Numbered from the stretch's first letter, positions 50,686 to 60,294 are shown. The stretch: 64,000 nt of DNA from Streptomyces daqingensis (GCF_014645895.1 NZ_BMMP01000008.1:197995-261994); one strand, 5' to 3'. The notes: generated from the sequence alone by a model not told the origin. A program made the numbers and translations.

Positions 50686-51444
50686 TCAGCTCTGGCTCTC
50701 GGTTATCTTCCGGCCGTAGTCGACGATCTGCTCCTTCGGCGGCGCCTGGAGCTTGAAGTCCTTGTTCCAGTCGTCGAGTTCGAGCGAACCGGCGCCTCCG
50801 CCGCGTTCCACGCGCATCGGGTAGGGACTGCCGATCAGCGAGACGTCGACGGTCCCGCCGCCGCCCTCCCCCGCCGTGACGCGGATGGTCCGTACGCCGT
50901 CGACCTCGCCGCGCTCCCCCGTCTCCCGCTTGCCCCGCATCGTCAGCAGGCCGTCCAGCAGCACGCGCATGTCGGCGAAACCGCTGAGCTGCTTGTAAGC
51001 CGGGTCGCCGGAGGGGACTTTGACGTACTTGCCGTCGAGTTTGCCGGCGGCCTGGACGTCCGACCTCGACGGTTCCTTGCCGCCCTTGCCCTGGCGCGCC
51101 CAGAAGTCGGCGTCCGCCTTGAGGAAGAGAGCCTTGCCGGTCTTCAGCAGCCAGAACGTGGAACCGGCCCTCGAGACCTTGCCCGTGGCGCCGTCGCGCT
51201 TGAGGCGCATGTTCAGACGGTAGCTCTGCCCCTTGCTGACGACGTTGCCGGCGAGCTTGACGGAGTCCGCGCTCTCCGCGGCCGCTCTGGCCTTCTTCTC
51301 GATGCGCGTCGCCGACAGCTTCCCGATCCCGTTCGTCCCCTCGTCGGGGTCGCCGCTGCCGCATGCGGTCAGCGTCGCCGCAAGTCCCGCGCAGAAGGCC
51401 CCCCTCAGGGCCGCGGCTCCTCGCGTGCGGGCGCATCCAAACAC
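50686..51444 (-). CDS. LppX/LprG-like lipoprotein
   Basis: A 252-residue secreted lipoprotein: signal peptide of residues 1-27 with lipobox LTAC (Cys28), then KLSATRIEKKARAAAESADSV and KLAGNV typical of the LppX_LprAFG/LolA-like fold, which binds lipids in a half-barrel. GTG at 51444 has AGGAGG nine bases upstream, which sets the start; longer readings would spoil the signal peptide. Divergent from the MgtE-like gene. Probably traffics a lipid or lipid-linked molecule outside the membrane (inference from family). Confidence 0.88.
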   Translation of the reverse strand: MFGCARTRGAAALRGAFCAGLAATLTACGSGDPDEGTNGIGKLSATRIEKKARAAAESADSVKLAGNVVSKGQSYRLNMRLKRDGATGKVSRAGSTFWLLKTGKALFLKADADFWARQGKGGKEPSRSDVQAAGKLDGKYVKVPSGDPAYKQLSGFADMRVLLDGLLTMRGKRETGERGEVDGVRTIRVTAGEGGGGTVDVSLIGSPYPMRVERGGGAGSLELDDWNKDFKLQAPPKEQIVDYGRKITESQS

Positions 51445-51620
51445 GTCGGCAACCTCCTGGAGATCGGGCCGGGAACCGCACCTTACCGGGGCCCGCGAGT
51501 GCTTCCGGACGGGAGCCGTCCGGACCATCCTGCGAGGCCCCGCAGGGGGCCGCCAGGCTAGGCTGAAGCCGACAAACGGTGCGTAGGCGCCGGAGCCCGG
51601 ACGGATGAGGAGGCCGGAAG

Positions 51621-52952
51621 ATGGCCGCAGGAGCCACCCGGGTCTTCGTCTCCCACCTCGCCGGCATCGCCGTCTTCGACCCCAACGGCGACCAGGTCGG
51701 ACGCGTGCGCGACGTCGTCGTCATGCTCAGGGACCAGCCCGCCGCGGGCGGGGAGCGCGCGGCGCGCGCCCGGCCCCCGCGGGTGCTCGGTCTCGTGGTC
51801 GAAGTCGTCAGCAGGCGGCGCGTCTTCCTGCCCATGACGCGCGTGACGGGCGTCGAGTCCGGCCAGGTGATCACCACGGGAGTGGTGAACATGCGGCGCT
51901 TCGAGCAGCGCCCCGCCGAAACGTTGGTGCTCGGGGAGCTCCTGGACAGGCGCGTCACGCTCACCGAGACGGGGGAGCAGGTCACCGTCCTGGACGTGGG
52001 GATGCAGCAGCTCCCCGCACGGCGCGACTGGCAGATCGACAAGGTCTTCGTACGCCGCGGCAAGGGCGGCGCGCTCAGGCGCCGCGGCGAGACCCTGACC
52101 GTCGAGTGGACGGCGGTGACGGGCTTCGCGCTGGAGGAGAAGGAGCAGGGCGCCGCCACGCTGCTCTCCACGTTCGAACACATGCGGCCCGCCGACATCG
52201 CCAACACGCTGCACCACCTCTCCGCGAAGCGCCGCACCGAGGTCGCGGGAGCGCTCGAAGACGACAGGCTGGCAGACGTGCTCGAGGAGCTGCCCGAGGA
52301 CGACCAGGTCGAGCTGATCGGCGAGCTTCCCGACGGCCGGGCCGCCGACGTGCTGGAGGCGATGGACCCGGACGACGCCGCCGACCTGCTCTCCGCCCTC
52401 GCCGAGCAGGAGCAGGAGCGGCTGCTGCAGCTGATGAGGCCGCAGGGGGCCGACCCCGTCCGGCGGTTGCTTTCCTACGAGGAGGGAACTGCGGGCAGCA
52501 TCATGACGACCGAGCCCATCGTGCTGCAGCCCGACGACACCGTGGCGCTGGCGCTCGCCCGCGTGCGCAACCCCGACCTGTCGGCGCCGCTGGCGGCGCA
52601 GGTCTTCGTCTGCCGGCCGCCCGACGAGACGCCGACGGGCAAGTACCTCGGCGTCGTCCACTTCCAGCGGCTGCTGCGGGACCCGCCCTTCACCCTCGTC
52701 GGCTCGATGGTCGACACGGACCTGCGTCCGCTGCCGCCCGAGACCACGCTGCCGTCGGTGAGCAGCTACCTGGCGACGTACAACATCGTGGCGGCCCCCG
52801 TCGTCGACGAGGGCGGGCACCTGCTCGGCGCGGTCACGGTCGACGACGTGCTCGACCACCTGCTGCCGGACGACTGGCGAGAGGACGCCGCGCTGGAGCC
52901 GCAGCCCCCCGTGCGGGACCGCCCGGAGGAGGTGAGCCCGGATGACGCCTGA
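51621..52952 (+). CDS. MgtE N-domain/CBS protein without channel domain, with PRC-barrel
   Basis: A 443-residue soluble protein. Residues 1-170 contain a PRC-barrel-like beta region (GIAVFDPNGDQVGRVRDVV and a second copy near 110-160). Residues about 180-285 are an MgtE N-terminal superhelical domain (DIANTLHHLSAKRR, ADVLEELPEDDQVELIGEL, DAADLLSAL), then two CBS domains (GSIMTTEPIVLQPDDTV; LPSVSSYLATYNIVAAPVVDE). The five-helix Mg2+ channel domain of MgtE is absent; residues after ~420 are short and acidic. Hence a Mg2+-sensing regulatory protein rather than a transporter. ATG with GGAGG-type site upstream; overlaps the DUF1003 gene by 11 bases. Confidence 0.9.
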   Translation: MAAGATRVFVSHLAGIAVFDPNGDQVGRVRDVVVMLRDQPAAGGERAARARPPRVLGLVVEVVSRRRVFLPMTRVTGVESGQVITTGVVNMRRFEQRPAETLVLGELLDRRVTLTETGEQVTVLDVGMQQLPARRDWQIDKVFVRRGKGGALRRRGETLTVEWTAVTGFALEEKEQGAATLLSTFEHMRPADIANTLHHLSAKRRTEVAGALEDDRLADVLEELPEDDQVELIGELPDGRAADVLEAMDPDDAADLLSALAEQEQERLLQLMRPQGADPVRRLLSYEEGTAGSIMTTEPIVLQPDDTVALALARVRNPDLSAPLAAQVFVCRPPDETPTGKYLGVVHFQRLLRDPPFTLVGSMVDTDLRPLPPETTLPSVSSYLATYNIVAAPVVDEGGHLLGAVTVDDVLDHLLPDDWREDAALEPQPPVRDRPEEVSPDDA

Positions 52953-53580
52953 CCGCGGCCGGGAACGGGAGCGCGGGAGAGACCGGGACAGGGACCGGGA
53001 GCGGGAGCGGGAGAGAGAACGGGAGCGGGAGAGGGAGCGGAACGCCACACGCGGGCGCCTCGACGTGCCCCGCGCCCCCCGGCGCAGGCTGCTGCCCGAG
53101 TACGACCCCGACGCGTTCGGGCGGCTCTCGGAGGAGATCGCACGCTTCCTGGGCACCGGCCGCTTCATCGTCTGGATGACGTTCGTCGTGGTCGTCTGGA
53201 TCGCCTGGAACGTGCTGCTGCCCCAGCCGCTGCGCTTCGACGAGTACCCGTTCATCTTCCTGACGCTCGCCCTGTCCCTGCAGGCCTCGTACGCCGCTCC
53301 GCTGATCCTGCTCGCGCAGAACCGCCAGGACGACCGGGACCGCGTCAACCTCGAACAGGACCGGAAGCAGAACGAACGGAGCATCGCCGACACCGAGTTC
53401 CTCACCCGGGAGATCGCGGCGCTGCGCATGGGCCTGGGCGAGGTCGCCACCCGGGACTGGATCAGGTCCGAACTGCAGGAGATGGTCAAGGATCTGGAGC
53501 AGTCCGCGCAGCAGCACCCGCAGCCTTCACGGGAAGCGTCCCGTGGGGAGACCCGGGCGGGGCCGCACGAGGGCGCGTGA
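52942..53580 (+). CDS. DUF1003 membrane protein with RE/RD-repeat N-terminus
   Basis: A 212-residue DUF1003 protein. Residues 4-33 are almost pure Arg/Glu/Asp dipeptides, followed by a basic stretch. Two transmembrane helices (FIVWMTFVVVVWIAWNVLL and IFLTLALSLQASYAAPLILL) define the family; then a charged amphipathic helix (QNRQDDRDRVNLEQDRKQNE). The start ATG lies inside the upstream gene (11-base overlap), so translation is coupled to the MgtE-N/CBS protein and the two probably act together. Function of DUF1003 unknown. Confidence 0.9.
   Translation: MTPDRGRERERGRDRDRDRERERERERERERERNATRGRLDVPRAPRRRLLPEYDPDAFGRLSEEIARFLGTGRFIVWMTFVVVVWIAWNVLLPQPLRFDEYPFIFLTLALSLQASYAAPLILLAQNRQDDRDRVNLEQDRKQNERSIADTEFLTREIAALRMGLGEVATRDWIRSELQEMVKDLEQSAQQHPQPSREASRGETRAGPHEGA
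52955..53041 (+). repeat. CGGGAG/CGGGAC hexanucleotide microsatellite inside the DUF1003 gene
   Basis: Imperfect array of about fourteen 6-base units (CGGGAG, CGGGAC, AGGGAC variants) encoding the Arg-Glu/Arg-Asp repeat. In-frame units allow length variation without frameshift. Confidence 0.8.
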
Positions 53581-53636
53581 CGCGAAGACGCCACCGCGGC
53601 TTCGGGCGCTCCTCCGGACGGCCGTACCATTTCCAC

Positions 53637-54824
53637 ATGGCTACCGACACTCCCGCAGAGTCCGCCCAGGAGGGGGGTCCCGCAGCGACGGCTCCCACCG
53701 AGGACGCCGTTCGCGCCGCGCTCGCCACGGTCAACGATCCGGAGATCCACCGGCCGATCACGGACCTCGGCATGGTCAAGTCCGTCGGCATCGCACCGGA
53801 CGGCGCCGTCGACGTGGGGATCTATCTGACGGTCTCGGGCTGCCCGATGCGGGACACCATCACCGCGAACGTCACCGAGGCCGTCCAGGGCGTGGCGGGC
53901 GTCACACGCGTGAGCGTCGAACTGGACGTCATGAGCGACGAGCAGCGGCGCGAGCTCGCCTCCTCCCTCAAGGGAGGGAAGGCCGAGCGGGAAGTCCCCT
54001 TCGCGCAGCCCGGCTCACTCACCCGGGTCTACTGCGTGGCCTCGGGCAAGGGCGGCGTCGGCAAGTCGTCGGTGACGGTGAACCTCGCGGCCGCCCTCGC
54101 GGCCGAAGGCCAGAAGGTCGGCGTCGTGGACGCGGACATCTACGGCCACTCGGTGCCCAGGATGCTGGGAACGGACGCGAGGCCCACGCAGGTCGAGGAC
54201 ATGATCATGCCGCCGTCGGCGCACGGCGTGAAGGTCATCTCGATCGGCATGTTCACGCCCGGCAACGCGCCGGTCGTCTGGCGCGGGCCGATGCTCCACC
54301 GGGCGCTCCAGCAGTTCCTCGCGGACGTCTACTGGGGCGACCTGGACGTCCTCCTCCTCGACCTGCCCCCGGGGACGGGCGACATCGCGATCTCCGTGGC
54401 CCAGCTGGTGCCCAACGCGGAGATCCTCGTCGTGACCACGCCGCAGCAGGCCGCCGCCGAGGTCGCGGAGCGCGCGGGCTCCATCGCCGTGCAGACGCAC
54501 CAGAAGATCGTCGGCGTCATCGAGAACATGTCCGGCATGCCCTGCCCGCACTGCGACGAGATGGTCGACGTCTTCGGTACGGGCGGCGGCCGGCAGGTGG
54601 CCGAGGGCCTGACCCGCACCACCGGCGCCGAAGTACCGGTGCTGGGCGGCATCCCGATCGACCTCCGGCTCCGCGAGGGCGGCGACGAGGGCAAGCCCGT
54701 GGTGCTGAGCGACCCGGACTCCCCCGCGGGTGCCGCGCTCCGCGACGTGGCCGGGAAGCTGGCGGCCCGGCAGCGCGGGCTGTCCGGCATGAGCCTCGGG
54801 CTCACGCCCAGCAACAAGTTCTGA
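53637..54824 (+). CDS. mrp: Mrp/NBP35 family Fe-S cluster carrier ATPase
   Basis: A 395-residue Mrp. N-terminal DUF59/MIP18 domain (VRAALATVNDPEIHRPI, TVSGCPMRD), then a P-loop NTPase with deviant Walker A GKGGVGKSSVTVNLAAAL, DADIYGHSVP, LDLPPGTGD (Walker B) and VIENMSGMPCPHCDEM carrying the CxxC that holds a bridging cluster in the dimer. ATG at 53637 begins MATDTPAES; no strong Shine-Dalgarno, and the frame is open back to 53577. Delivers Fe-S clusters to apoproteins. Terminator follows. Matches mrp (Rv1229c) in the sigE neighbourhood of M. tuberculosis. Confidence 0.95.
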   Translation: MATDTPAESAQEGGPAATAPTEDAVRAALATVNDPEIHRPITDLGMVKSVGIAPDGAVDVGIYLTVSGCPMRDTITANVTEAVQGVAGVTRVSVELDVMSDEQRRELASSLKGGKAEREVPFAQPGSLTRVYCVASGKGGVGKSSVTVNLAAALAAEGQKVGVVDADIYGHSVPRMLGTDARPTQVEDMIMPPSAHGVKVISIGMFTPGNAPVVWRGPMLHRALQQFLADVYWGDLDVLLLDLPPGTGDIAISVAQLVPNAEILVVTTPQQAAAEVAERAGSIAVQTHQKIVGVIENMSGMPCPHCDEMVDVFGTGGGRQVAEGLTRTTGAEVPVLGGIPIDLRLREGGDEGKPVVLSDPDSPAGAALRDVAGKLAARQRGLSGMSLGLTPSNKF

Positions 54825-54855
54825 CGTCTCAAGGGGCCGTGGCCCGGCACACGCA

Positions 54856-54886
54856 AGAGGGGCGCTCTCCGGAGAGGGCGCCCCTT
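54856..54886. terminator. Bidirectional terminator after mrp
   Basis: Stem GGGGCGC/GCGCCCC extended by TCTCC/GGAGA with a two-base bulge; flanked by AAGA and TT. Lies between mrp and a converging gene. Confidence 0.75.
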
Positions 54887-54927
54887 ACCCGTGGGCTCCG
54901 CGGACCCGGCGACCGGCCGGGCCGCAC

Positions 54928-55581
54928 TCACTGCTCGTAGACGGTGATGTCCTTGACCACTGCGAATCCCAGACCGTAGGCGCTCATGCCCCGGCCGTAC
55001 GCCCCGATGTGCACGCCCTCCTGCGCCGCGCCGGCGAGTACCCACCCGTACTCGGCCTCGCGGTAGTGGAAGTCGGTCGGCACGCCGTCCACGGGCAGGG
55101 TCAGCGTGGTCCAGCCGGCTCCGCTCAGATCGTCGGCCAGCTCCCACGCGACGCTCGTCTGCTGGTCGAGCCAGTCCTGACGCAGCCCGCGCTCCATCTC
55201 CTGCGGCCATGTACACGACAACAGACCGGAGCCCGCGAGCCACGCCGCCGTCGACACGGAGGTCGCCTCCAGGACGCCGGTGCCGTCAGCGCTGCGCCGC
55301 ACCGGACGGCTGGCGACCGTGACCGCGACCGCGAAGCGCTGCTGGTCCGGATTCGCCTCGACCTTGAGCGAGGGAACCTCGCCGTGACCTGTCGAGCCGT
55401 GCTCGACCGTGCCGTCCGCCGCTGTCCCCACCTGCATCAGCCAACGCGGTCCGGTGAATGCCTCGTCGAGGCCGTACCACGGGAAGGAGGCCGTCAAGAA
55501 CCCGTCCACAGCCCGCTCGGCACCGGGTTCCTCCGGTGCGGCGGGCCCGGGTTCACCGGCCACCCGACTCGTCGTCTCCAT
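54928..55581 (-). CDS. Conserved unknown protein (217 aa)
   Basis: About 217 residues. Visible: WYGLDEAFTGPRWLMQVG, VEANPDQQRFAVAVTV, VSTAAWLAGSGLLSCTWP, GWTTLTLPVDGVPTDFHYR and VHIGAYGRGMSAYGLGFAVV. Alternating strands suggest a beta-rich single domain; no signal peptide, metal or nucleotide motif. ATG at 55581 has AAGGAGGAGG upstream; the frame is open further without conserved content. Sits between mrp and tatB. Not recognised. Confidence 0.75.
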   Translation of the reverse strand: METTSRVAGEPGPAAPEEPGAERAVDGFLTASFPWYGLDEAFTGPRWLMQVGTAADGTVEHGSTGHGEVPSLKVEANPDQQRFAVAVTVASRPVRRSADGTGVLEATSVSTAAWLAGSGLLSCTWPQEMERGLRQDWLDQQTSVAWELADDLSGAGWTTLTLPVDGVPTDFHYREAEYGWVLAGAAQEGVHIGAYGRGMSAYGLGFAVVKDITVYEQ

Positions 55582-55785
55582 TGCGCGACGCCTCCTCCTT
55601 GCCCTGTGCCACGGGCAGCCTGCCCCCCTCGGACGGCGACCCCGGACACTGGGAGGATAGCCACCCGGGTCGGCCGTTTCGGGCATGACCAAACATCGCA
55701 CCGTCATCGGGGACGTGAGATGCGCCTCTCAGGTGACCTCGATGAGGCAGATGATTCGCGAGCTTGCGGGAGTGGCCCAGGGGCC

Positions 55786-56262
55786 TCAGGTGGCGTCGGC
55801 GTCGAAGGGCGGCGGATCGCTGTCAGGCCTCTGGGCAGGGCGGTCCTTGCTCAGCGGGTCGGTCGTCGCCACGCCGCTGCCCGCGGACTTCGTCAGGTTC
55901 GCGCGGCTGCCGCCGCCGCTCTTGCCGGAGCCGCTCTCGCTCCCGTTGACGGCGTCTGTGACTTCCGCCATGTCCTTCCGGAAGTCGAAGCCGTTGCGGA
56001 TCTCCTTCAGGCCGAGGTCGTCCTCGTCGAGGAGATGCTTGCGCGCGAACGTCTTGGGGTTCAGGTCCTCGAAGTCGAAGTCCTTGAACTCCGGACCGAG
56101 CTCGGAGCGGATGTCCTCCTTGGCGCTGTCCGAGAACTGCCGCACCTTCCTGATGAAGCCGGCCACGTCCTGGATCACCTTGGGGAGCTTGTCCGGACCG
56201 AAGATGAGGACCGCGAGGATGACGAGCGCGACCAGCTCTAGGGGTCCTATGTCGAAGAACAC
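55786..56262 (-). CDS. tatB: Sec-independent protein translocase TatB
   Basis: A 158-residue TatB, the substrate-recruiting component of the Tat pathway for folded proteins. One transmembrane helix (about 5-21) with the hinge IFGPDKLPKVIQD, then the amphipathic helix and a long charged, disordered C-terminus (to 158). GTG start with AGGGAG seven bases upstream. Downstream of htrA on the same strand, in the order sigE-rseA-htrA-tatB known from M. tuberculosis. Confidence 0.93.
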   Translation of the reverse strand: MFFDIGPLELVALVILAVLIFGPDKLPKVIQDVAGFIRKVRQFSDSAKEDIRSELGPEFKDFDFEDLNPKTFARKHLLDEDDLGLKEIRNGFDFRKDMAEVTDAVNGSESGSGKSGGGSRANLTKSAGSGVATTDPLSKDRPAQRPDSDPPPFDADAT

Positions 56263-56480
56263 CTTGCAGCTCCCTCATCCTGATGCGTTCGCGGGCGAAT
56301 ACGGCCCGGTGTCACGGTACCCGGACTGCCTGCCCCGGCGGGAGCCCGCCCGGGCATCTGCTGCACCATCCGGCGCACGCAGACCGCACTGTCACGCGCG
56401 AGGCGGTGGCCCGGCAGGCTCCCCGCGCTCTCCGGAGGGGCTCGGTGCTCTCCGGAGGGACGCGGTCCGGCGCCTGCCGG

Positions 56481-58253
56481 TCACTCGTCGTCGACCGCCG
56501 AGCCGAGCTCGAGAGTCACCGTGCGCGTCTTCCCGTCCCGGCGGACGGTCAGCCGGAGCACGTCGCCCGGACGGTGGCCCCGGGCCTTCACGATCAGCTC
56601 CTCCGCGCTGTGGACACCCGTTCCGTCCACCGCGGTGACGACGTCACCCGGCTCCAGCCCCGCCTTCTCGCCGGGGCCGCCGGGCACGACCGGCTTGCCG
56701 TCCCGGCTGCTTCCGGACGTGGCGACCCGGGCGCCGTCCCCGCCATACCCCATGTCGAGCCTCACGCCGAGGACCGGGCGGACCGCGCGGCCGTCGTTGA
56801 TCAGCTCCTCGGCCACGCGCCTGCCCTGGTCGACGGGGATGGCGAAGCCGAGTCCGACGCTGCCGCCCCCGCCTCCGGCGGGAAGCCCCGGCCCGCTCCC
56901 GGCGGACCGGATGGCGCTGTTGATACCGACCACACGCCCCCGGCTGTCGAGGAGCGGCCCACCGGAGTTCCCGGGGTTCATGGCCGCGTCCGTCTGCAGG
57001 GCGTCGACGTAGCCGGTGGCCCCGCCGTCCGGGCCGCCGGCCGCCGTGACGGGCCGGTGGGTGGCGCTGACGATGCCGTACGTGACGGTGCCGGCGAGGC
57101 CGAACGGCGCCCCGACGGCGACGACCGGGTCGCCGACCGCGACCGATTCGGAGTCCCCCAGCGGCAGCGGCTCGAGATCCCGGAGGCCGCTGACCCTGAC
57201 CACGGCCAGGTCGTATCCGCGCGCCGTCCCGACCACCTCGCCCTTTGCGGAACGGCCGTCGTGGAAGGCGACCTCCAGCGGCCCGCCCCGGGCCGCCGAC
57301 TCGACGACGTGGCTGTTGGTGAGGATGTGGCCCCGGTCGTCGAGGACGAAGCCGGAACCGACCCGGGTGCCTGTGCCCTCACCGTCGCCGTCACCGTCGT
57401 GGAGGGTGACGACGCCCGGCAGCGCGGCCTTCGCGATACCGGCGACGCTGCCGGGCGTGGTGTCCACGCCCGTGCCGGAACCCGCCTGCGGGAGTTCGAC
57501 GTCACCCACGAGGCCTTCCCGTTCGAGGTACGCGCCGAGGAGTCCGCCGGCGATCCCTACGGCCAGGGACAGCGCGACGGTCGCTGCGACGAGCCGGGCC
57601 CCGTGGCGTCCGCCGCCCTCGGCGGGGCCGTCCTGTGCGGCCGGAGCGGAGGACTGGGCGGAGGCGGACGGCGGGACGGGCGCGGGGGCGGGAGGCGTCG
57701 TCCACGGGTCGTAGCGCGGCTGCCGGGGCCCGGAGGGCCGCGGCTCCCGCGGCAGCGGCGCGGGCCGGGCGGCCGCCGCCCCGGGAGCGGGCGCCCCGGC
57801 GGCGGGCTCGGGAGCCGCCGCAGCGACGGGCGTGCCGGCGGCGGGCGTTGTGACGGGAGAAGGCAGCGGGACGCCGTGCGCAGGCGTCGCAGCGGGCCGC
57901 TGGACCAGCGGGGCGGGCGCCCAGGGGCCAGGGCCGCCGTAGGGAGGCGTGCTGTACGGGTCCGTGCCGTGAAGCGGCTCCGAGCGCTCAGGCGGGAGCC
58001 TGCCGTTCGCGCCGCTCGCGCCGGACGCGCCGGACGCGCCGGACGCGGCACCAGCGGTACGCGCGCTGACCGGGGGCGGTGCCGCACCGTCGAACGCGGG
58101 GCGTGCGAGCCGTCCGTCCGACGATCTGTCAGGCCCTCCCGTGCCCCGCGGCGCCGACATACCGGACGCGTCCGGGAGCGGCAGTCGCCAGGCCGGACTC
58201 TCACGGGGGCGGTCCGGCGCCTTCGGACACGACTCCGCGGACTTCTCGTCCAT
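56481..58253 (-). CDS. htrA: HtrA/DegP-like serine protease with PDZ domain
   Basis: About 590 residues. The first ~270 are Pro/Ala/Gly-rich and cytoplasmic; a transmembrane helix (LVAATVALSLAVGIAGGLLG) is followed by a trypsin-like domain with catalytic His in TNSHVVE, Asp in YDLAVVRV and Ser in GNSGGPLL, then a C-terminal PDZ domain (VLGVRLDMG, LEPGDVVTAVDG). An envelope quality-control protease. ATG at 58253; the frame extends to 58283. Follows the sigma/anti-sigma pair on the same strand, 105 bases after rseA-like, so it is likely in the sigma-E regulon. Confidence 0.92.
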   Translation of the reverse strand: MDEKSAESCPKAPDRPRESPAWRLPLPDASGMSAPRGTGGPDRSSDGRLARPAFDGAAPPPVSARTAGAASGASGASGASGANGRLPPERSEPLHGTDPYSTPPYGGPGPWAPAPLVQRPAATPAHGVPLPSPVTTPAAGTPVAAAAPEPAAGAPAPGAAAARPAPLPREPRPSGPRQPRYDPWTTPPAPAPVPPSASAQSSAPAAQDGPAEGGGRHGARLVAATVALSLAVGIAGGLLGAYLEREGLVGDVELPQAGSGTGVDTTPGSVAGIAKAALPGVVTLHDGDGDGEGTGTRVGSGFVLDDRGHILTNSHVVESAARGGPLEVAFHDGRSAKGEVVGTARGYDLAVVRVSGLRDLEPLPLGDSESVAVGDPVVAVGAPFGLAGTVTYGIVSATHRPVTAAGGPDGGATGYVDALQTDAAMNPGNSGGPLLDSRGRVVGINSAIRSAGSGPGLPAGGGGGSVGLGFAIPVDQGRRVAEELINDGRAVRPVLGVRLDMGYGGDGARVATSGSSRDGKPVVPGGPGEKAGLEPGDVVTAVDGTGVHSAEELIVKARGHRPGDVLRLTVRRDGKTRTVTLELGSAVDDE

Positions 58254-58358
58254 GCTCACCCCGTTGCTGTTCGTGCAGGGCAAATCGCCCTGTATGCAAC
58301 GGAATTCAACCAGGCCCAGGGGCGGTTGGGCAGGGACGCGGCGCCGGAACCCTTCGGC

Positions 58359-59411
58359 TCAGCCCTGCGGAGGCGCCGCGGTGACGAACGGGGAAGGCGC
58401 CGGAACAGGTGCTTGCCCGTCCTGCGCGCCGATCGTGAAGGCGTCGACGGTCGTCCCCTCGTACTCTTCCGCGCCGCCGGAGCCGGCGAACGAGGGCAAC
58501 TCGGAACGTGTGAACGGCGATTCCAGAAGCGCTTCACGGAGCAGCGGCAGCACCGCGTCCGGCCGCTCACGCGAGGAACGCGACGCGCTCGGCGCCGCCC
58601 ACGGCGCTCCGCGGTGGAACGCGGCGGCCTCCTGCTCAGCGCTCGCGGACGCTCCGGCTGAAGAACCCGCCGCCGCGCTCACGCTGAGGGCACCGCCGCC
58701 GTACTCGTTCCGCGAGCCGCCGGTGTCCCTGCGCCGCCTGTCCCGTTCGGCGCTGGCGCCCGCCGTCGAAGTCGTACGGACGGAGCTCGCCGAGGCTCCC
58801 CCGGCGTCGCCCTTCGCCGCCGCCGGTGAACTGCCGGCAGGCCCCGATCCCAGCCCGCCGCCGAGCGCGAGGGCCGCGAGCGAGACCGCTCCCGCGGCGG
58901 CGAAGGCGAAGCGCCGCCCGCGCGAGGCCAGCCGGTCCGTCTCGTGCAAGCCGAGGCCGCGGCCCGGCGAGAGCGCGCTCTCCGCTCTGCCGCCCCGCAG
59001 GTAGTCGAACGTCCAGGACGAGTTGCCGGAGCCGCCCGGCAACGAGGACGACGCCGGACGGGGACGTCCGCCCAGCAGGCCGCCGCCCGCACCACGGTGC
59101 GGGCCGCCGGAGTCGTCAGCGTCGGACGGGCCGCCGGGATCGACCGCGGGAAGCCCCTGCAGACGCGCCAGAAGGCCGTCCGAGGGAGGCGGCGGCGCGG
59201 TGTCCGCGAAGACGTTCTTCACGCGGCGCTGCGCGTCGGCCTCCGCCTTGCAGCCCCGGCACGTCGCCAGGTGGGCCAGCACCCGCTCCCGGGCGTCATG
59301 TCCCAGCTCTCCGTCGATCAATGCCGCCAGCCTGTCGCCGAGATGCTGCTCGGCCGGCGTGAGACCCCTTTCGGGATGCGGCAGTTGACGGTCCATGCCT
59401 GTGCCACTCAC
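58359..59411 (-). CDS. Zinc-finger anti-sigma factor (RseA-like)
   Basis: A 350-residue membrane anti-sigma factor for the neighbouring ECF sigma. The N-terminus holds a putative zinc finger (zf-HC2/ZAS) HLATCRGC with an upstream His. A hydrophobic segment ([20 protein letters not shown], about 165-187) precedes a long, low-complexity Ser/Ala/Gly/Arg exterior part. GTG start overlaps the sigma stop as GTGA, so synthesis is coupled. Mycobacterial RseA is released by proteolysis and phosphorylation; the same order sigE-rseA-htrA-tatB suggests similar logic. Confidence 0.9.
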   Translation of the reverse strand: MSGTGMDRQLPHPERGLTPAEQHLGDRLAALIDGELGHDARERVLAHLATCRGCKAEADAQRRVKNVFADTAPPPPSDGLLARLQGLPAVDPGGPSDADDSGGPHRGAGGGLLGGRPRPASSSLPGGSGNSSWTFDYLRGGRAESALSPGRGLGLHETDRLASRGRRFAFAAAGAVSLAALALGGGLGSGPAGSSPAAAKGDAGGASASSVRTTSTAGASAERDRRRRDTGGSRNEYGGGALSVSAAAGSSAGASASAEQEAAAFHRGAPWAAPSASRSSRERPDAVLPLLREALLESPFTRSELPSFAGSGGAEEYEGTTVDAFTIGAQDGQAPVPAPSPFVTAAPPQG

Positions 59412-60265
59412 GCGGCACCGACCTCCCCACTTCCGCCGCCGGGGACGGCCGCGCTCAAGGCGCGCTGCTGCTCGGCACGCGCCTCGGGAGAGCGGTGCTG
59501 CAGCGCCTTGCGCAGTTGCGAACGCCCCCGGTGGATCCGGCTGCGCACCGTCCCGAGCTTGACGCCCAGAGTGGCAGCGATCTCCTCGTACGACAGGCCT
59601 TCGATGTCGCAGAGCACCACCGCGGCACGGAACTCAGGCGCCAGGGTGTCCAGGGCCTGCTGGACGTCGGCGTCGAAGTGGGTGTCGTTGAAGTGCTGCT
59701 GCGGGGTGGGCTCACGGCTCGGGAGCCGCTCCGCCGCGTCGTCGGCGAGCGCGTCGAACCGGATGCGCTGCTTGCGGCGGACCGTGTCAAGGAACAGGTT
59801 CGTGGTGATCCGGTGCAGCCAGCCCTCGAAGGTGCCCGGGGTGTACGTCGACAGGGACCGGAAGACGCGGACGAAGACCTCCTGCGTGAGGTCCTCGGCG
59901 TCGTGCTGGTTTCCGGTCAGACGGTAGGCGAGGCGGTAGACCCGCGCGCTGTGCGTGCTGACGATCTCCTCCCAGGTGGGAGGGGTCCATGCCTGGCTCT
60001 CCGCATCGGTGTCGAAAGTCGCCGTGGTCGCGGAATCGGCGGCGTGGACCTTGTCAGCGTTGTCGCTCACGGATTTCGGCTCGCCCCCGGACCTGCGGAA
60101 ACGCCTCAGCATTCCACGGTCCCGGACCGTAGCCGCACCTCCCCTGTCGGCTCTGGTGGTGTCCAGTGGACCCCCAACCATAGCCACCCCGCCCGTTAGC
60201 TCCGGATAAGCACTTTTGACCGGCTCGCGGCCGGCCCGCTCCGCCTGCTGCACAGAATCCGTCAC
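59408..60265 (-). CDS. sigE: ECF RNA polymerase sigma factor, SigE type
   Basis: A 285-residue group 4 sigma factor like M. tuberculosis SigE (not S. coelicolor SigE of the cell-wall cse system). Long ~85-residue N-terminal extension, then sigma-2 ([47 protein letters not shown]) and sigma-4 ([39 protein letters not shown]). GTG at 60265 has AGGGGG five bases upstream and lies 23 bases after the predicted ECF promoter start; internal ATGs (near MVGGPLDTT and MLRRFRR) could give shorter forms. GTGA overlap with the anti-sigma gene. Confidence 0.93.
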   Translation of the reverse strand: MTDSVQQAERAGREPVKSAYPELTGGVAMVGGPLDTTRADRGGAATVRDRGMLRRFRRSGGEPKSVSDNADKVHAADSATTATFDTDAESQAWTPPTWEEIVSTHSARVYRLAYRLTGNQHDAEDLTQEVFVRVFRSLSTYTPGTFEGWLHRITTNLFLDTVRRKQRIRFDALADDAAERLPSREPTPQQHFNDTHFDADVQQALDTLAPEFRAAVVLCDIEGLSYEEIAATLGVKLGTVRSRIHRGRSQLRKALQHRSPEARAEQQRALSAAVPGGGSGEVGAA

Positions 60266-60294
60266 GACACCCCCTGAGACCTTCCACCTGATTC

